The position numbers and the translations under genes are program-made. From NCBI GenBank assembly GCA_937949945.1, contig CALFEQ010000015.1, positions 1 to 35,474 of the forward strand: a DNA stretch of 35,474 nucleotides, in the 5' to 3' direction. The stretch comes from an uncultured Myxococcales bacterium. Lineage in GTDB: Bacteria > Myxococcota_A > Polyangia > Polyangiales > Polyangiaceae. Under the pieces are notes generated by a model that had not been told where the DNA came from, ran no database searches, and was given only the letters and a program-made list of their open reading frames with translations. This document shows positions 14,416-25,125 of this stretch, one piece after another; position 1 is the first letter of the stretch; every line of letters begins with the position of its first letter.

Positions 14416-15117
14416 TCAAGGCGCCGGAGGACGAGACGCGCCCCACGCGGCGCGCTCCTCACGCTCCGCGCTCGCGCGCTCGAGGAGCTCGACGACGTCA
14501 TCATCCGTCGTCGGCGTGAAGTCTTCGTACCAGAGGCCGACGGCGTAGAAGATCTCCTGCGGGTAGGGACACACGATCGCGTCGACGATGGGAGCGAGCT
14601 CGTCGAGCGAATCGGAGGCGGCCACGGGGACGGCGAGCACGATCTTGCTCGCGCCGCGAAGGCGCAACGCCTGTACTGCCGCTCGCGCGGTGCCTCCGGT
14701 CGCGATTCCGTCGTCGACGACGATCACCGTGCGGCCGCGGATGTCGACCGGCGGTCTCCCGCGGCGGAACCGGCGCACGCGCTCGTCCACCTCGCGTCGT
14801 TTCTGCGCGACGAGCTGCGCGAGCTCGACATCCGACACGCCGACCATGCGCTGCGCGCGACGGTCGACGTAGACCACGCCTTCCTCGGAGACGGCGCCGA
14901 TGCCGAGCTCGGGCTGGATCGGGGCGCCGATCTTGCGCACGACGCACACGTCGAGCGGCGCGTCGAGCTCGCGAGCGACCTCGTACGCGACGGGCACTCC
15001 GCCTCGCGGAAGCCCGAGCACCACCGGGCTCTCGTCGCGATAAGCGCCGAGCCGAGCCGCGAGCTGACGGCCTGCGTCGGTGCGGTCCTCGAACAACCTT
15101 CGAGGGAACATGACCAT
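14416..15117 (-). CDS. Phosphoribosyltransferase-family protein
   Basis: 233 residues from ATG 15117; ATG 15111 (two codons later) is equally possible. It begins FEDRTDAGRQLAARL and continues VVLGLPRGGVPVAYEVA and DVCVVRKIGAP, the usual lead-in of a stand-alone PRTase family common in bacteria. The PRPP-binding loop is VIVVDDGIATGGTARAA (about 131-147), with the two acidic residues and the TGGT turn intact. The C-terminal region (PYPQEIFYAVGLWYEDFTP) is also typical of that group. Members bind PRPP or phosphorylated ligands, but the acceptor base is unknown and several may be regulatory or stress-linked. It is divergent from the archease gene, with 96 bp between the starts. Confidence 0.88.
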   Translation of the reverse strand: MVMFPRRLFEDRTDAGRQLAARLGAYRDESPVVLGLPRGGVPVAYEVARELDAPLDVCVVRKIGAPIQPELGIGAVSEEGVVYVDRRAQRMVGVSDVELAQLVAQKRREVDERVRRFRRGRPPVDIRGRTVIVVDDGIATGGTARAAVQALRLRGASKIVLAVPVAASDSLDELAPIVDAIVCPYPQEIFYAVGLWYEDFTPTTDDDVVELLERASAEREERAAWGASRPPAP

Positions 15118-15213
15118 CCGCGTTTCAACATCGGTGCCGGCGCGATCGTCGCGCGCTCGCGCATGGCCGACCACGATGCCACGCTGGCACGTCGCCTGCT
15201 CGATCCGCGGGGG

Positions 15214-15627
15214 ATGAGCTGGTCACGCCATCGCTTCGGCGAGCACACGGGCGAGGTCGAGATGAAGGTGGAGGCCGACAGTCTCCCGGCGCTCTTCGAG
15301 GAGGCCGCGCGGGGGCTGGCGGACCTCCAGGCCGAAGACACGAGCGGACCGCCCACGAGGCCGGAGGAGCGCATCACGTTGAGGTCGTCGGATCGCGAGG
15401 CCCTCCTCGTCGATTGGCTCAACGAGCTCCTTTGGCGCGGTGAGGTCAACAAGTGCGTCTACGCCGACGTGAAGGTCGACCGGGTCGACGACCACGAGCT
15501 CGATGCCGTCGTCCGTGGGCGCGAGCCCCGCGCGCCGCGCACGGCCGTGAAGGCGGCGACGTGGCACGGGCTCCGCATCCTCCCGCGTGACGGCGCCATC
15601 GAGGCGACCGTCGTGCTCGACGTTTGA
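15214..15627 (+). CDS. Archease (activator of RtcB RNA ligase)
   Basis: 137 residues. The start of the domain (HRFGEHTGEVEMKVEADS) matches the archease opening, where His and Asp/Glu residues bind a metal; LPALFEEAARGLADLQ and LLVDWLNELLWRGE are the conserved helices, and WHGLRI with the closing DGAIEATVVLDV are the last strands. Archease speeds guanylylation of RtcB and broadens its nucleotide use. The next gene is rtcB, 43 nt downstream, which strongly supports the call. I took ATG 15214 as the start because the domain begins at once; an in-frame ATG 51 nt upstream would add a non-conserved leader. Confidence 0.92.
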   Translation: MSWSRHRFGEHTGEVEMKVEADSLPALFEEAARGLADLQAEDTSGPPTRPEERITLRSSDREALLVDWLNELLWRGEVNKCVYADVKVDRVDDHELDAVVRGREPRAPRTAVKAATWHGLRILPRDGAIEATVVLDV

Positions 15628-15670
15628 GCGGCGCATTTGAGCGACGCAGGAAGGCGAGGGAGGGGCACGC

Positions 15671-17092
15671 ATGGCGTGGGTCGACCGCTTCACGAAGGTG
15701 AGCGAAGCGATCTGGGAAGCGAGCGTCGCCGCTCGCGCCGGCATGCGCGTGCCCGCGCGCATCGTGGCGGACGAGGTGCTGCTCAAGCAGATCGGGAGAG
15801 ACCGGAGCATCGAGCAGCTCATGAACGTCGCGACGCTGCCGGGCCTGGTGGGCGCCGTCGTCGGGATGCCCGACATGCACGAAGGCTACGGCTTCCCGGT
15901 GGGCGGCGTGGCGGCGATGTCCCTCGTCGACGGCGTCATCTCGCCCGGCGGCATCGGCTTCGACATCAACTGCGGCGTTCGCCTCCTGACGACGGGCCTC
16001 GAGCAGGACGATCTCGACGTGGAGCCCGTGCTCCACGAGCTGATGAGACGCATCCCCGCCGGCTACGGTCACGGCGGACGGCTCGAGCTGTCGGACGACG
16101 AGCTCGATCGCGTCCTCGAAGGCGGCGCGCCCGAGGTCGTTCGTCGGTTTCGCCTCGGAGAGCCGGACGACGTCGAGCGCGTGGAGGGAGGCGGCCGTCT
16201 CGCGGGGGCGCGCGCCGTGGCGGTCTCGGAGCGAGCCAAGCAGCGCGGGCGCGACCAGCTCGGTACGCTCGGCGGCGGAAACCACTTCCTCGAGATCCAG
16301 CGCGTACAGGCCGTCTTCGATGCCGAGGCGGCGCGCGCGTTCGGGCTCCGGCTCGGCGGCGTCACCGTCCTGATCCACACCGGCTCACGCGGCCTCGGTC
16401 ATCAGGTGTGCACGGATCACGTCCGCGCCATGGTCGCGTCGCTCGCGAGGTACGGGCTCACGCTTCCGGATCGCCAGCTCGCGTGCGCTCCGTTCGCCTC
16501 GCCGGAGGGTGAGTCGTACTTCGCGGCGATGTGCGCCGCGGCCAACTTCGCGTTCGCGAACCGCCAGGTGCTCACGCACCGCGTGCGCGAGGTGCTCGCA
16601 CGCACGGCACCGAAGGCCGTCGTGCGCGTCGTCTACGACGTGGCCCACAACATCGCGAAGATCGAGGAGCACGGCGGCCAGCGTGTCTGCGTCCACCGGA
16701 AGGGCGCGACCCGAGCCTTCGGACGAGGCGATCCCGACGTGCCCGAGCCGTATCGCGCGATTGGCCAGCCCGTGCTCATCCCGGGCAGCATGGGCACGGC
16801 GTCGTTCGTCCTCGCGGGCAACGGCGCGAGCGCCGTCTCGTTCGCGAGCGCGTGCCACGGCGCCGGTCGCGCGATGAGCCGCACCGCCGCGAAGGCGCAG
16901 GTCCGAGGCGGCGAGCTGCGCAAGGAGCTCGCGGGGCGTGGGATCGTGGTGCGGTGTCCGTCGAACGCGGAGCTCGCCGAGGAGGCGCCCGTCGCGTACA
17001 AGGACGTCGAGCGCGTCGTCGACGTCGTCCAGCGCGCCGGCCTCGCGCGCAAAGTCGCACGCCTCGTCCCGCTCGGCGTCCTCAAGGGCTGA
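15671..17092 (+). CDS. rtcB: RtcB-family RNA ligase
   Basis: 473 residues, full length for the family. The metal and nucleotide ligands are all present: Asp98 and Cys101 in GGIGFDINCGVRLL, His205 in GTLGGGNHFLEIQ, His236 in LIHTGSRGLGHQV, His326 in VYDVAHNIAK, and the guanylylated His396 in ASACHGAGRAMSR. RtcB joins RNA ends with 2',3'-cyclic phosphate or 3'-phosphate to 5'-OH ends using GTP and Mn2+. In bacteria it repairs RNA cut by toxins or stress nucleases. A GGGAGGGG Shine-Dalgarno precedes the ATG. Archease lies just upstream; no rtcA cyclase or sigma-54 RtcR activator is next to it, so its regulation here differs from the E. coli rtcBA operon. Confidence 0.96.
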   Translation: MAWVDRFTKVSEAIWEASVAARAGMRVPARIVADEVLLKQIGRDRSIEQLMNVATLPGLVGAVVGMPDMHEGYGFPVGGVAAMSLVDGVISPGGIGFDINCGVRLLTTGLEQDDLDVEPVLHELMRRIPAGYGHGGRLELSDDELDRVLEGGAPEVVRRFRLGEPDDVERVEGGGRLAGARAVAVSERAKQRGRDQLGTLGGGNHFLEIQRVQAVFDAEAARAFGLRLGGVTVLIHTGSRGLGHQVCTDHVRAMVASLARYGLTLPDRQLACAPFASPEGESYFAAMCAAANFAFANRQVLTHRVREVLARTAPKAVVRVVYDVAHNIAKIEEHGGQRVCVHRKGATRAFGRGDPDVPEPYRAIGQPVLIPGSMGTASFVLAGNGASAVSFASACHGAGRAMSRTAAKAQVRGGELRKELAGRGIVVRCPSNAELAEEAPVAYKDVERVVDVVQRAGLARKVARLVPLGVLKG

Positions 17093-17140
17093 GGCACGGA
17101 GGTCCTCGCCGCTCGCGTGCCGGTGCCAGGGCCGAGCCGG

Positions 17141-17146
17141 TATACT
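17141..17146 (+). promoter_or_regulatory. -10 element of a leaderless promoter for chrA
   Basis: TATACT, one mismatch from TATAAT, ending 9 nt before the ATG at 17156. The best -35 position holds no good TTGACA match. No Shine-Dalgarno is present, so the chrA transcript is probably leaderless. Confidence 0.45.
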
Positions 17147-17155
17147 GCGCGCGTC

Positions 17156-18358
17156 ATGTCGACGACCACGGCGCCGCTCGCAGGCAAGGTCGCCGAGGTC
17201 TGCACCACGTTCCTCGCGCTCGGCGTGCGATCGTTCGGCGGACCCGTCGCGCACATCGGGTATCTGCGTGCCGAGTGCGTCGAGAAGCGCCGATGGCTCG
17301 ACGACGACGAGTACGCCGACATCGTCGCGCTGAGCCAGTTCCTTCCGGGACCGGCGAGCAGCCAGGTGGCGTTCGCGCTCGGGATGAAGCGCGCCGGGTT
17401 GCTCGGGGCCATCGGCGGCTCGCTGTGCTTCCTCTTCCCGTCCGCCGCGCTCATGATCGCGTTCGCCTACGGCGTCGCCGCGCTCGGTGATCTCAGCGGC
17501 GCGGGATGGCTCCACGGGCTCAAGCTCGCGGCGGTGGCGGTCGTCGCTCAGGCGGTCTGGGTGATGGGCTCGAGGCTCTGTCCCGACCGGGCACGCCTGA
17601 CCATCGCGCTCGCGGCGGCGGCGGTGACGCTCGTCGTCTCCGGATGGATCGGCCAGATGGCCGTCATCGTCGGCGGCGCCGCGATCGGCTTCTGGCTCTA
17701 TCGCGGCCTGCCCGCGCCGAAGTCGGACGTCGTCGAACGGCCGCGCGGGCACCTCGCGGCCGTCGGCGCGTTGCTCGCGTACGGCCTCTTGCTGTTCGTG
17801 CCGCGGATCCTCGCTGCGGCGACCGGATCGAAGAGCGTCGTGCTCTTCGACGCGTTCTACCGCGCCGGGGCGCTCGTCTTCGGCGGTGCGCACGTCGTGC
17901 TCCCGCTCCTGCGCGAGGCGATCGTCCCGCGCGGATTCACGAGCGACGACGTCTTCCTCGCCGGATACGGCGCGGCGCAGGCGTTGCCCGGTCCGATGTT
18001 CAGCTTCGCGGGTTATCTCGGCGCGTCGATCCAAGGCGGCCCGCATGCGTGGATGACCGGCGTGCTCTGCGTGTTCGCCGTCTACCTTCCATGCTGGTTG
18101 CTCATCGCCGGCGCGTTGCCGTTCTGGCACCAGCTCCGGGCGAAGGCTTGGATGCAGGCCGCCATGCGCGGCGCGAACGCGGCGGTCGTCGGCATCCTCC
18201 TCTCGGCGCTCTACACGCCGGTGATCACCGAGGGCGTCAGGGACGCGCGCGACGTCGCGACGGCCATGATCGCGTTCGGCATGCTCGAGGCGTGGAAGGT
18301 CCCTCCGTGGGCCGTCGTCATCGCGAGCGCCGCGGTCGGCCAGTGGCTCCTCCGCTGA
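17156..18358 (+). CDS. chrA: ChrA-type chromate ion transporter (long, two-domain form)
   Basis: 400 residues with about 10-12 hydrophobic segments. The CHR domain is present twice, as in long ChrA proteins. The N-terminal copy has FLALGVRSFGGPVAHIGYLR, RWLDDDEYADIVAL and SQFLPGPASSQVAF. The C-terminal copy has FYRAGALVFGGAHVVLPLL, the PRGFTSDDVFLAGYGAAQ region and ALPGPMFSFAGYLG. The FGG and PGP turns mark both halves. Members export chromate from the cytoplasm, probably by the proton gradient; some are involved in sulphate or other oxyanion balance. It ends 39 nt from the 3' end of lon, which converges on it. The ATG at 17156 is preferred to one 39 nt upstream. Confidence 0.93.
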   Translation: MSTTTAPLAGKVAEVCTTFLALGVRSFGGPVAHIGYLRAECVEKRRWLDDDEYADIVALSQFLPGPASSQVAFALGMKRAGLLGAIGGSLCFLFPSAALMIAFAYGVAALGDLSGAGWLHGLKLAAVAVVAQAVWVMGSRLCPDRARLTIALAAAAVTLVVSGWIGQMAVIVGGAAIGFWLYRGLPAPKSDVVERPRGHLAAVGALLAYGLLLFVPRILAAATGSKSVVLFDAFYRAGALVFGGAHVVLPLLREAIVPRGFTSDDVFLAGYGAAQALPGPMFSFAGYLGASIQGGPHAWMTGVLCVFAVYLPCWLLIAGALPFWHQLRAKAWMQAAMRGANAAVVGILLSALYTPVITEGVRDARDVATAMIAFGMLEAWKVPPWAVVIASAAVGQWLLR

Positions 18359-18397
18359 CGCGTCACGCGCGAGCGCCGGACGGGCTCGCGAAACCCT

Positions 18398-20833
<2,436 letters not shown>

Positions 20834-21548
20834 GACGCGGGCCTCGGCCGATGGTGGTTGCAACCGAGGTGCCGCATGTCATGGGCTCGACGCGTGTGCG
20901 GCGGGTCGGATCGCTCGCGCAAGCGCAAGGCGCCGCACAACGCCGTCGCGGACCCCGGATCGACTCGTTTGGCTCCGGCCGATCCGGCTCGCTCCAGGTG
21001 ACGAGATGCGCAACTCTCCCATCTATCGAGAATCGCGCCAAAAAACGGATCCCTGCGCAACCCGGCATCGTGTCCGACCTTGGCGCACATGCTGCTACTG
21101 GCGTGGGTGAGATGCGGGTGGGCGGTCGAGGGTCGATCCTTCCGGTGCCGGATCTCCACGCTCGATGCGTGGGAGCGGTCGAGGAAGCTCCATGGTTCGG
21201 AGACGACGGGCAGTCGCTCCGTGCGCTCTGCGGACGAGTCGCTGCGAGCGAGCGCGCGGTGAGCGACGAGGCTCGCGAGGACGTGCCCGCCTACGCCGAA
21301 GACTTCGCGCACGGCGATGCGCCGGCGCCAATGGTCGATTGGCTCGGTTCCTAGCTTCCGCTTTCAGGGCTCGGTTCTAGCTTCGCTTTTTCAGATCGCT
21401 TTCAGATTCCTTGTGGCATCGCTTTGCGGTCCGGCGCTGCGGCCGGGCGCCGACCGCTCGGGGGAGCAGGGAGGGAAGGAACGTCGGCGCTCTGCGTAAG
21501 ACCACGTGCCGACCCCTGTTCACCACGTTCCCTCGTCCTTGGGGTGAC
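20834..21548. other. 715-bp gap without a clear gene
   Basis: Between the divergent lon and M23-like lipoprotein genes. Two weak open frames exist on opposite strands, but neither has a signal, motif or convincing start. A perfect 10-bp palindrome, GGTTGCAACC, lies at 20856-20865 close to the lon start and could be an operator. The 3' part (21341-21405) holds an imperfect tandem repeat. Nothing else is recognised. Confidence 0.5.
21341..21405. repeat. Imperfect tandem 27-bp repeat plus a partial third unit
   Basis: Unit 1 (21341-21367) and unit 2 (21368-21394) both run from GGCTCGGTTC through TAGCTTC and CGCTTT to CAG. They differ by small compensating indels, so both are exactly 27 bp. A third short piece (ATCGCTTTCAG, 21395-21405) repeats the end. 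The region is T-rich relative to its surroundings. Confidence 0.6.
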
Positions 21549-23282
21549 ATGCTCCGCTTCGCAAAAGCGTCCTTCTCGTTCCCGCTGCTTGCGCTCGGCT
21601 TGGTGCTTGGTTGCAACGACGCCACCGTCGACGGCGACGTGGCGCAGGGAAAGCTTCTTCCGAACGAAAACATCCGCGATCCCCGGCACGACAACGCCGC
21701 GTACCGGAGGATCGCGGAGTACTTCGCGGACGCCGGCTTCGATCTGAGCGTCGACCTCGACGGCTTCGAGCCGGCCTGGCCGCTCGCCGACACGAAGAGG
21801 GCCGTGCTCAATCGCGTCGGCACGCCGGTCATCTATTCGAGCTTCGGCTACGTCCACCTCGGGTTCGACGTCGTCCGCTCGAGCTCCGCCGTGAGCAGGG
21901 ACGTGCTCGCGCCGCACGACGGGCTCGCCGTCGCGTTCGACTGGAACGGGAACCGGATCACCTCGGCGATCGATCCCTACTCGACGATCGTCGCCATCTA
22001 CGATCCCGGCTCGCACGTCATCACGACGATGATGCACGTCGCGCCGCTCCCGGCGATCGTGTCTGCGACGGGCCCGGTCTCCGTCTCCAAGGGCTCGGCC
22101 ATCGGCACCCTCGCCTGGGCTCCTCTCCCGGACGGAAACGGTTCGCGCCTGGCGAACACCGAGGTGCTCTTCATCGACGGCGCGAACCAGAGGCTGCTCG
22201 ATCCAGCCCGTCTGTTCTCCGACTACGCCGACTCGGTGGAGCCCACCCTCAGGAGGGTCTACCTCGCAGACGGCGAGCGCAAGACCGGAGAGCAGTTCCG
22301 CAACGGCGAGGTCGACGTCGTGGTCGAGGCCTACGATCGCGACGACGACTCGAAGCGGAACCTCGAGGTCTCGGCGATCGCGTTCACCATCAAGGATCAG
22401 GACGGAAACCTCATCGCGGAGCAGCCGCGCTGCGAGCTCTTGCACCTGTACGACGACCTCTCGGAGTCGGGGTCTTTCTCGGCGACGGGCCTCGTCGACT
22501 TCGGGTCTGCGATCGCGGCGGGACAGAAGCGCGGAGCCTGGCCGGACAGCGACCTCGACAACCCTTCCCGGACCTTCCGTTACTCGCTCACGCGACTCGC
22601 CGTCGACGAGCAAGGGCGCTGCACGCTGAAAGGGGAGGAGGAGGGCGTCCTCGACGTCGCGAACGAGGTCCTGAAGCTCGACGTCTCGGTGACGCTCTGG
22701 GACGCGAAGGACAACAAGACCGAGAAATCGGTCGTGCTCGATCGCGTGCCGGGCTCGCAGGTCTTCACCGTCGCAGGGACGATCACCGGCCTGCGTGGCG
22801 AGATCGTGCTCCAGAACAACAGCGGCGACGATCTGAAGCTCACCGAGGACGGATCGTTCCTCTTCTCCAAGCCCGTCGGGCAGGGCAAGTCGTACAAGGT
22901 CACGATCAAGAAGCAGCCGGCGAACCAGACCTGCCAGGTGACGAACGGCAGCGGGACGATCTCCGGCCACGTCACGGACGTCCTCGTCACGTGCGAGACG
23001 AACACCCGCACCATCGGCGGAAAGGTGACCGGTCTCGCGGGCGGTCGGGTGGTGCTGCAGAACAACGGCGGCGACGACCTCGAGGTCACGGCGGACGGGA
23101 ACTTCACGTTCCCGACCAAGGTCGAGCAAGGAACGACCTACGAGGTGACCGTCCTCGTCCACCCGAAGGGGCGGGTCTGCACCGTCCAGCGGGGCAGCGG
23201 CACCGTGGGCGCGACGAACGTCACCAGCGTGGCGGTCAAATGCGAGCCCGCACCCGAGCCCGAGCCCGAGCCGAAGAAGTGA
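21549..23282 (+). CDS. Lipoprotein with an M23-peptidase-like region and two C-terminal GDDL repeats
   Basis: 577 residues. Signal MLRFAKASFSFPLLALGLV ends in an LGC lipobox (Cys 22). Around residues 95-225 the order resembles an M23 (LytM) fold: HLGFDV (the HxGxD metal motif), APHDGLAVAF, a DPYSTIVAIYD strand, then MMHVAP and KGSAIGTL. The second metal motif (HxH) is only partly kept, so peptidase activity is uncertain. Residues about 400-570 are two repeats with the core VLQNNSGDDLKLTEDGSF and VLQNNGGDDLEVTADGNF, each followed by a C..GSGT segment and a Cys-Glu end; this unit is common on exported myxobacterial proteins. The tail is a Pro/Glu repeat. GGGGTG precedes the ATG. Outer membrane or periplasm is the likely site. 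Confidence 0.8.
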   Translation: MLRFAKASFSFPLLALGLVLGCNDATVDGDVAQGKLLPNENIRDPRHDNAAYRRIAEYFADAGFDLSVDLDGFEPAWPLADTKRAVLNRVGTPVIYSSFGYVHLGFDVVRSSSAVSRDVLAPHDGLAVAFDWNGNRITSAIDPYSTIVAIYDPGSHVITTMMHVAPLPAIVSATGPVSVSKGSAIGTLAWAPLPDGNGSRLANTEVLFIDGANQRLLDPARLFSDYADSVEPTLRRVYLADGERKTGEQFRNGEVDVVVEAYDRDDDSKRNLEVSAIAFTIKDQDGNLIAEQPRCELLHLYDDLSESGSFSATGLVDFGSAIAAGQKRGAWPDSDLDNPSRTFRYSLTRLAVDEQGRCTLKGEEEGVLDVANEVLKLDVSVTLWDAKDNKTEKSVVLDRVPGSQVFTVAGTITGLRGEIVLQNNSGDDLKLTEDGSFLFSKPVGQGKSYKVTIKKQPANQTCQVTNGSGTISGHVTDVLVTCETNTRTIGGKVTGLAGGRVVLQNNGGDDLEVTADGNFTFPTKVEQGTTYEVTVLVHPKGRVCTVQRGSGTVGATNVTSVAVKCEPAPEPEPEPKK

Positions 23283-23336
23283 GACGCGCCCTCCGCGACG
23301 TCCGGCGTGCTCGAACCGAAGGTCGTCGATGCTATC

Positions 23337-24194
23337 TCAGCGCCACGCGTAGACGTTGAGCCAGGACCTCGGCGGTCCGACCGCGACGAGGTCGGGGTAT
23401 CGATTCGGGTCGAGCGGTCCCGTGCAGAGGAACCGACCGCGGGCTCGCGGCGGGGCGTGCCGCCCGCGGTCGAGCAGGCCGTCCATGAACGTCGTCAACG
23501 TGCTGCCGGTGAACGGCAAGTACATGAACACGACGTCCGCGTCCTCGAACGGGAGCTCGCGCGCGTCGCCACGACGAAAGGTCGCCGCCTCGCCGATGCC
23601 GAGGTCGCGACACCCGGCCTCTGCGAGCTGGACGAGCGCAGCGTCGCGCTCGATGCCGTGGCTCGTCGCGCCGGCGAGCAGCGCCGCCAGCATCACGACC
23701 TTGCCCGCCCCGGATCCGACGTCGAGGAGCCGATCGTTCGGCCCCAGACGCGTGACGTCGAGCGCGTGGACGATCTCGTCGTAGCCGCTCGGCTGGTACG
23801 CGACGAGCTCCCGCGGCGGCCTCTCCTCGTCGAGGGGTGGATAGGCGATCCCGAGCACCTCTTCGACGAAGTGATCGCGCTCGAGCGAGGGGATCGCATC
23901 GAAGCGCCTCCTCAGCGACACGCCGCGGAGCGAGCCCGCGGCGATGCTCGCGCGGATCTCCGCGTGGCTCTCGAGCGCCGCGGCCCGGACCGCAACGTGC
24001 AGGTCGCAGAGCTCGGCGCGCTCGGCCGGCGTGCTCGCGCGCGACCAACGCATGCGGATCAGCGCATCGACGAAGGCGCGGTCGCCTCCGTCGCCGCGCT
24101 CGACGAGCGCGCGCATCGCATCGATGTCGAGCTCGCCGTCGTTTCGCCGGTCGACCTCCCCAGGCGAAGCCGATCCCCCCTCACGTCGCGCCAC
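23337..24194 (-). CDS. SAM-dependent methyltransferase-like protein
   Basis: 285 residues from a GTG at 24194; an ATG at codon 27 is an alternative start. The N-terminal 125 residues are helical. The methyltransferase core starts with VAYQPSGYDEIVHAL and has motif I LLDVGSGAGKVVMLAALL (about 156-173), then a GIERDAALV strand-2 acidic end, a GDARELPF segment and DVVFMYLPFTGSTL as motif IV. The pre-core P-S-x-Y-D-E element resembles DOT1-like and other protein- or lipid-modifying methylases, but the substrate is not readable. It ends 54 bp from the preceding plus-strand gene and follows the response regulator gene on the same strand (55 bp apart). Confidence 0.82.
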   Translation of the reverse strand: MARREGGSASPGEVDRRNDGELDIDAMRALVERGDGGDRAFVDALIRMRWSRASTPAERAELCDLHVAVRAAALESHAEIRASIAAGSLRGVSLRRRFDAIPSLERDHFVEEVLGIAYPPLDEERPPRELVAYQPSGYDEIVHALDVTRLGPNDRLLDVGSGAGKVVMLAALLAGATSHGIERDAALVQLAEAGCRDLGIGEAATFRRGDARELPFEDADVVFMYLPFTGSTLTTFMDGLLDRGRHAPPRARGRFLCTGPLDPNRYPDLVAVGPPRSWLNVYAWR

Positions 24195-24249
24195 ACCCCT
24201 CGGTACGACGTGACCCCGCGAGCGTCAACCTGCGGAGGCGTGCGCCGCG

Positions 24250-25035
24250 TCACGGGAGCTCCACGCGTTCGCCGTCGTGCGAGCGGCCTCGTTTGGACAC
24301 GAACAGCCAGAGCTCGCCCCTCGCGGGTTCGGCCCAGAGGCGCACGTTGACGAGACAGGCGCCCGAGTGATGAGGGAACACGAATCGCATCACCTCGTCG
24401 ACCGGCTCGTCGGATCTCGCGCGTTCGGCCGCGGCGACGAAGTCCTTCACGAGCACGCACGGCGCGATGTCGGCGAAGCGGCGGCCGAGGACCTGTTCGC
24501 GTTCGAGGCCGGCGGCGGTCGCCTCGAACGCGTTGTACGTGATGATTCTCCCCTCACGGTCGAGGCGGATCACCCCGAACGGGAGCGCGTCGATCTCCTC
24601 CGACGCCATTCTCGCGACCCGATCGAGGTCTTCGGCCGAGAGCGAGCGCACGTCACCCGGCACCGGCGGACCTCGGCGGAGGCCGACCTCGACGGCGTGC
24701 GCGAGCTGGGGAAGCCGTACGACGTCGATCGGCTTCTGCAGACAGGCGATCGCGCCCGCGGAGAACGCCTCCCTTCGCCAGCCGTTCGGACGGGCCGAGA
24801 CGACGACGACCGGCGCGTCGCCGATGTCGCGGAGGACGCGCTCGACGCCGAGCCCGGACAGCTCGTGGACCTCGACGTCGAGGATCGCGAGCCCGAACTC
24901 CTCCCGCGAGGCCATCATCAGCGCTTCGACGCCGTTCGGCGTCCACTCGACGGTATGCGCGTCGAGCTCCAGCATCTCGCGCTCGAGAAGAGCGAGGTTC
25001 GGGTCGTCCTCGAGGAGAAGGATGCGAAGAGGCAT
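24250..25035 (-). CDS. Response regulator fused to a photoactive-yellow-protein (PYP) domain
   Basis: 261 residues. Residues 1-120 are a receiver domain: acidic pair Asp10/Asp11, phospho-acceptor Asp53 (LAILDVEV), Ser80 and Lys101 (CLQKP) are all present. Residues about 140-250 align along their length with Halorhodospira PYP: DALPFGVIRLD for DGLAFGAIQLD, IITYNAFE for ILQYNAAE, VLGRRF, IAPCV for VAPCT, and ELWLFVSKR for SYWVFVKR. The p-coumarate-binding Cys (Cys193) and the pocket residues equivalent to Tyr42 and Glu46 (Tyr167, Glu171) are kept; Thr50 is replaced by Ala. A blue-light sensor feeding a phosphorelay is inferred. No output domain, TAL or coumarate ligase gene is nearby. Start ATG 25035; GTG 25050 is an alternative. 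Confidence 0.85.
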   Translation of the reverse strand: MPLRILLLEDDPNLALLEREMLELDAHTVEWTPNGVEALMMASREEFGLAILDVEVHELSGLGVERVLRDIGDAPVVVVSARPNGWRREAFSAGAIACLQKPIDVVRLPQLAHAVEVGLRRGPPVPGDVRSLSAEDLDRVARMASEEIDALPFGVIRLDREGRIITYNAFEATAAGLEREQVLGRRFADIAPCVLVKDFVAAAERARSDEPVDEVMRFVFPHHSGACLVNVRLWAEPARGELWLFVSKRGRSHDGERVELP

Positions 25036-25125
25036 ACCGGGGACCTGCACGAGCCGTGCGAGGTCCCCTGCCTCACGCGATGACGCGAGCTCGTCGCTCT
25101 CCGTGGCTCGAGCGTGACGGGCCGT

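Noticed and set aside
20851..21354. A 167-codon plus-strand frame upstream of lon
   Set aside because: No motif, no signal, no convincing ribosome site, and composition does not look like protein; the opposite strand offers an equally weak frame.
24250..25035. A nearby pathway for the PYP chromophore
   Set aside because: No tyrosine ammonia lyase or CoA ligase gene is in the window; the pathway would have to be elsewhere.
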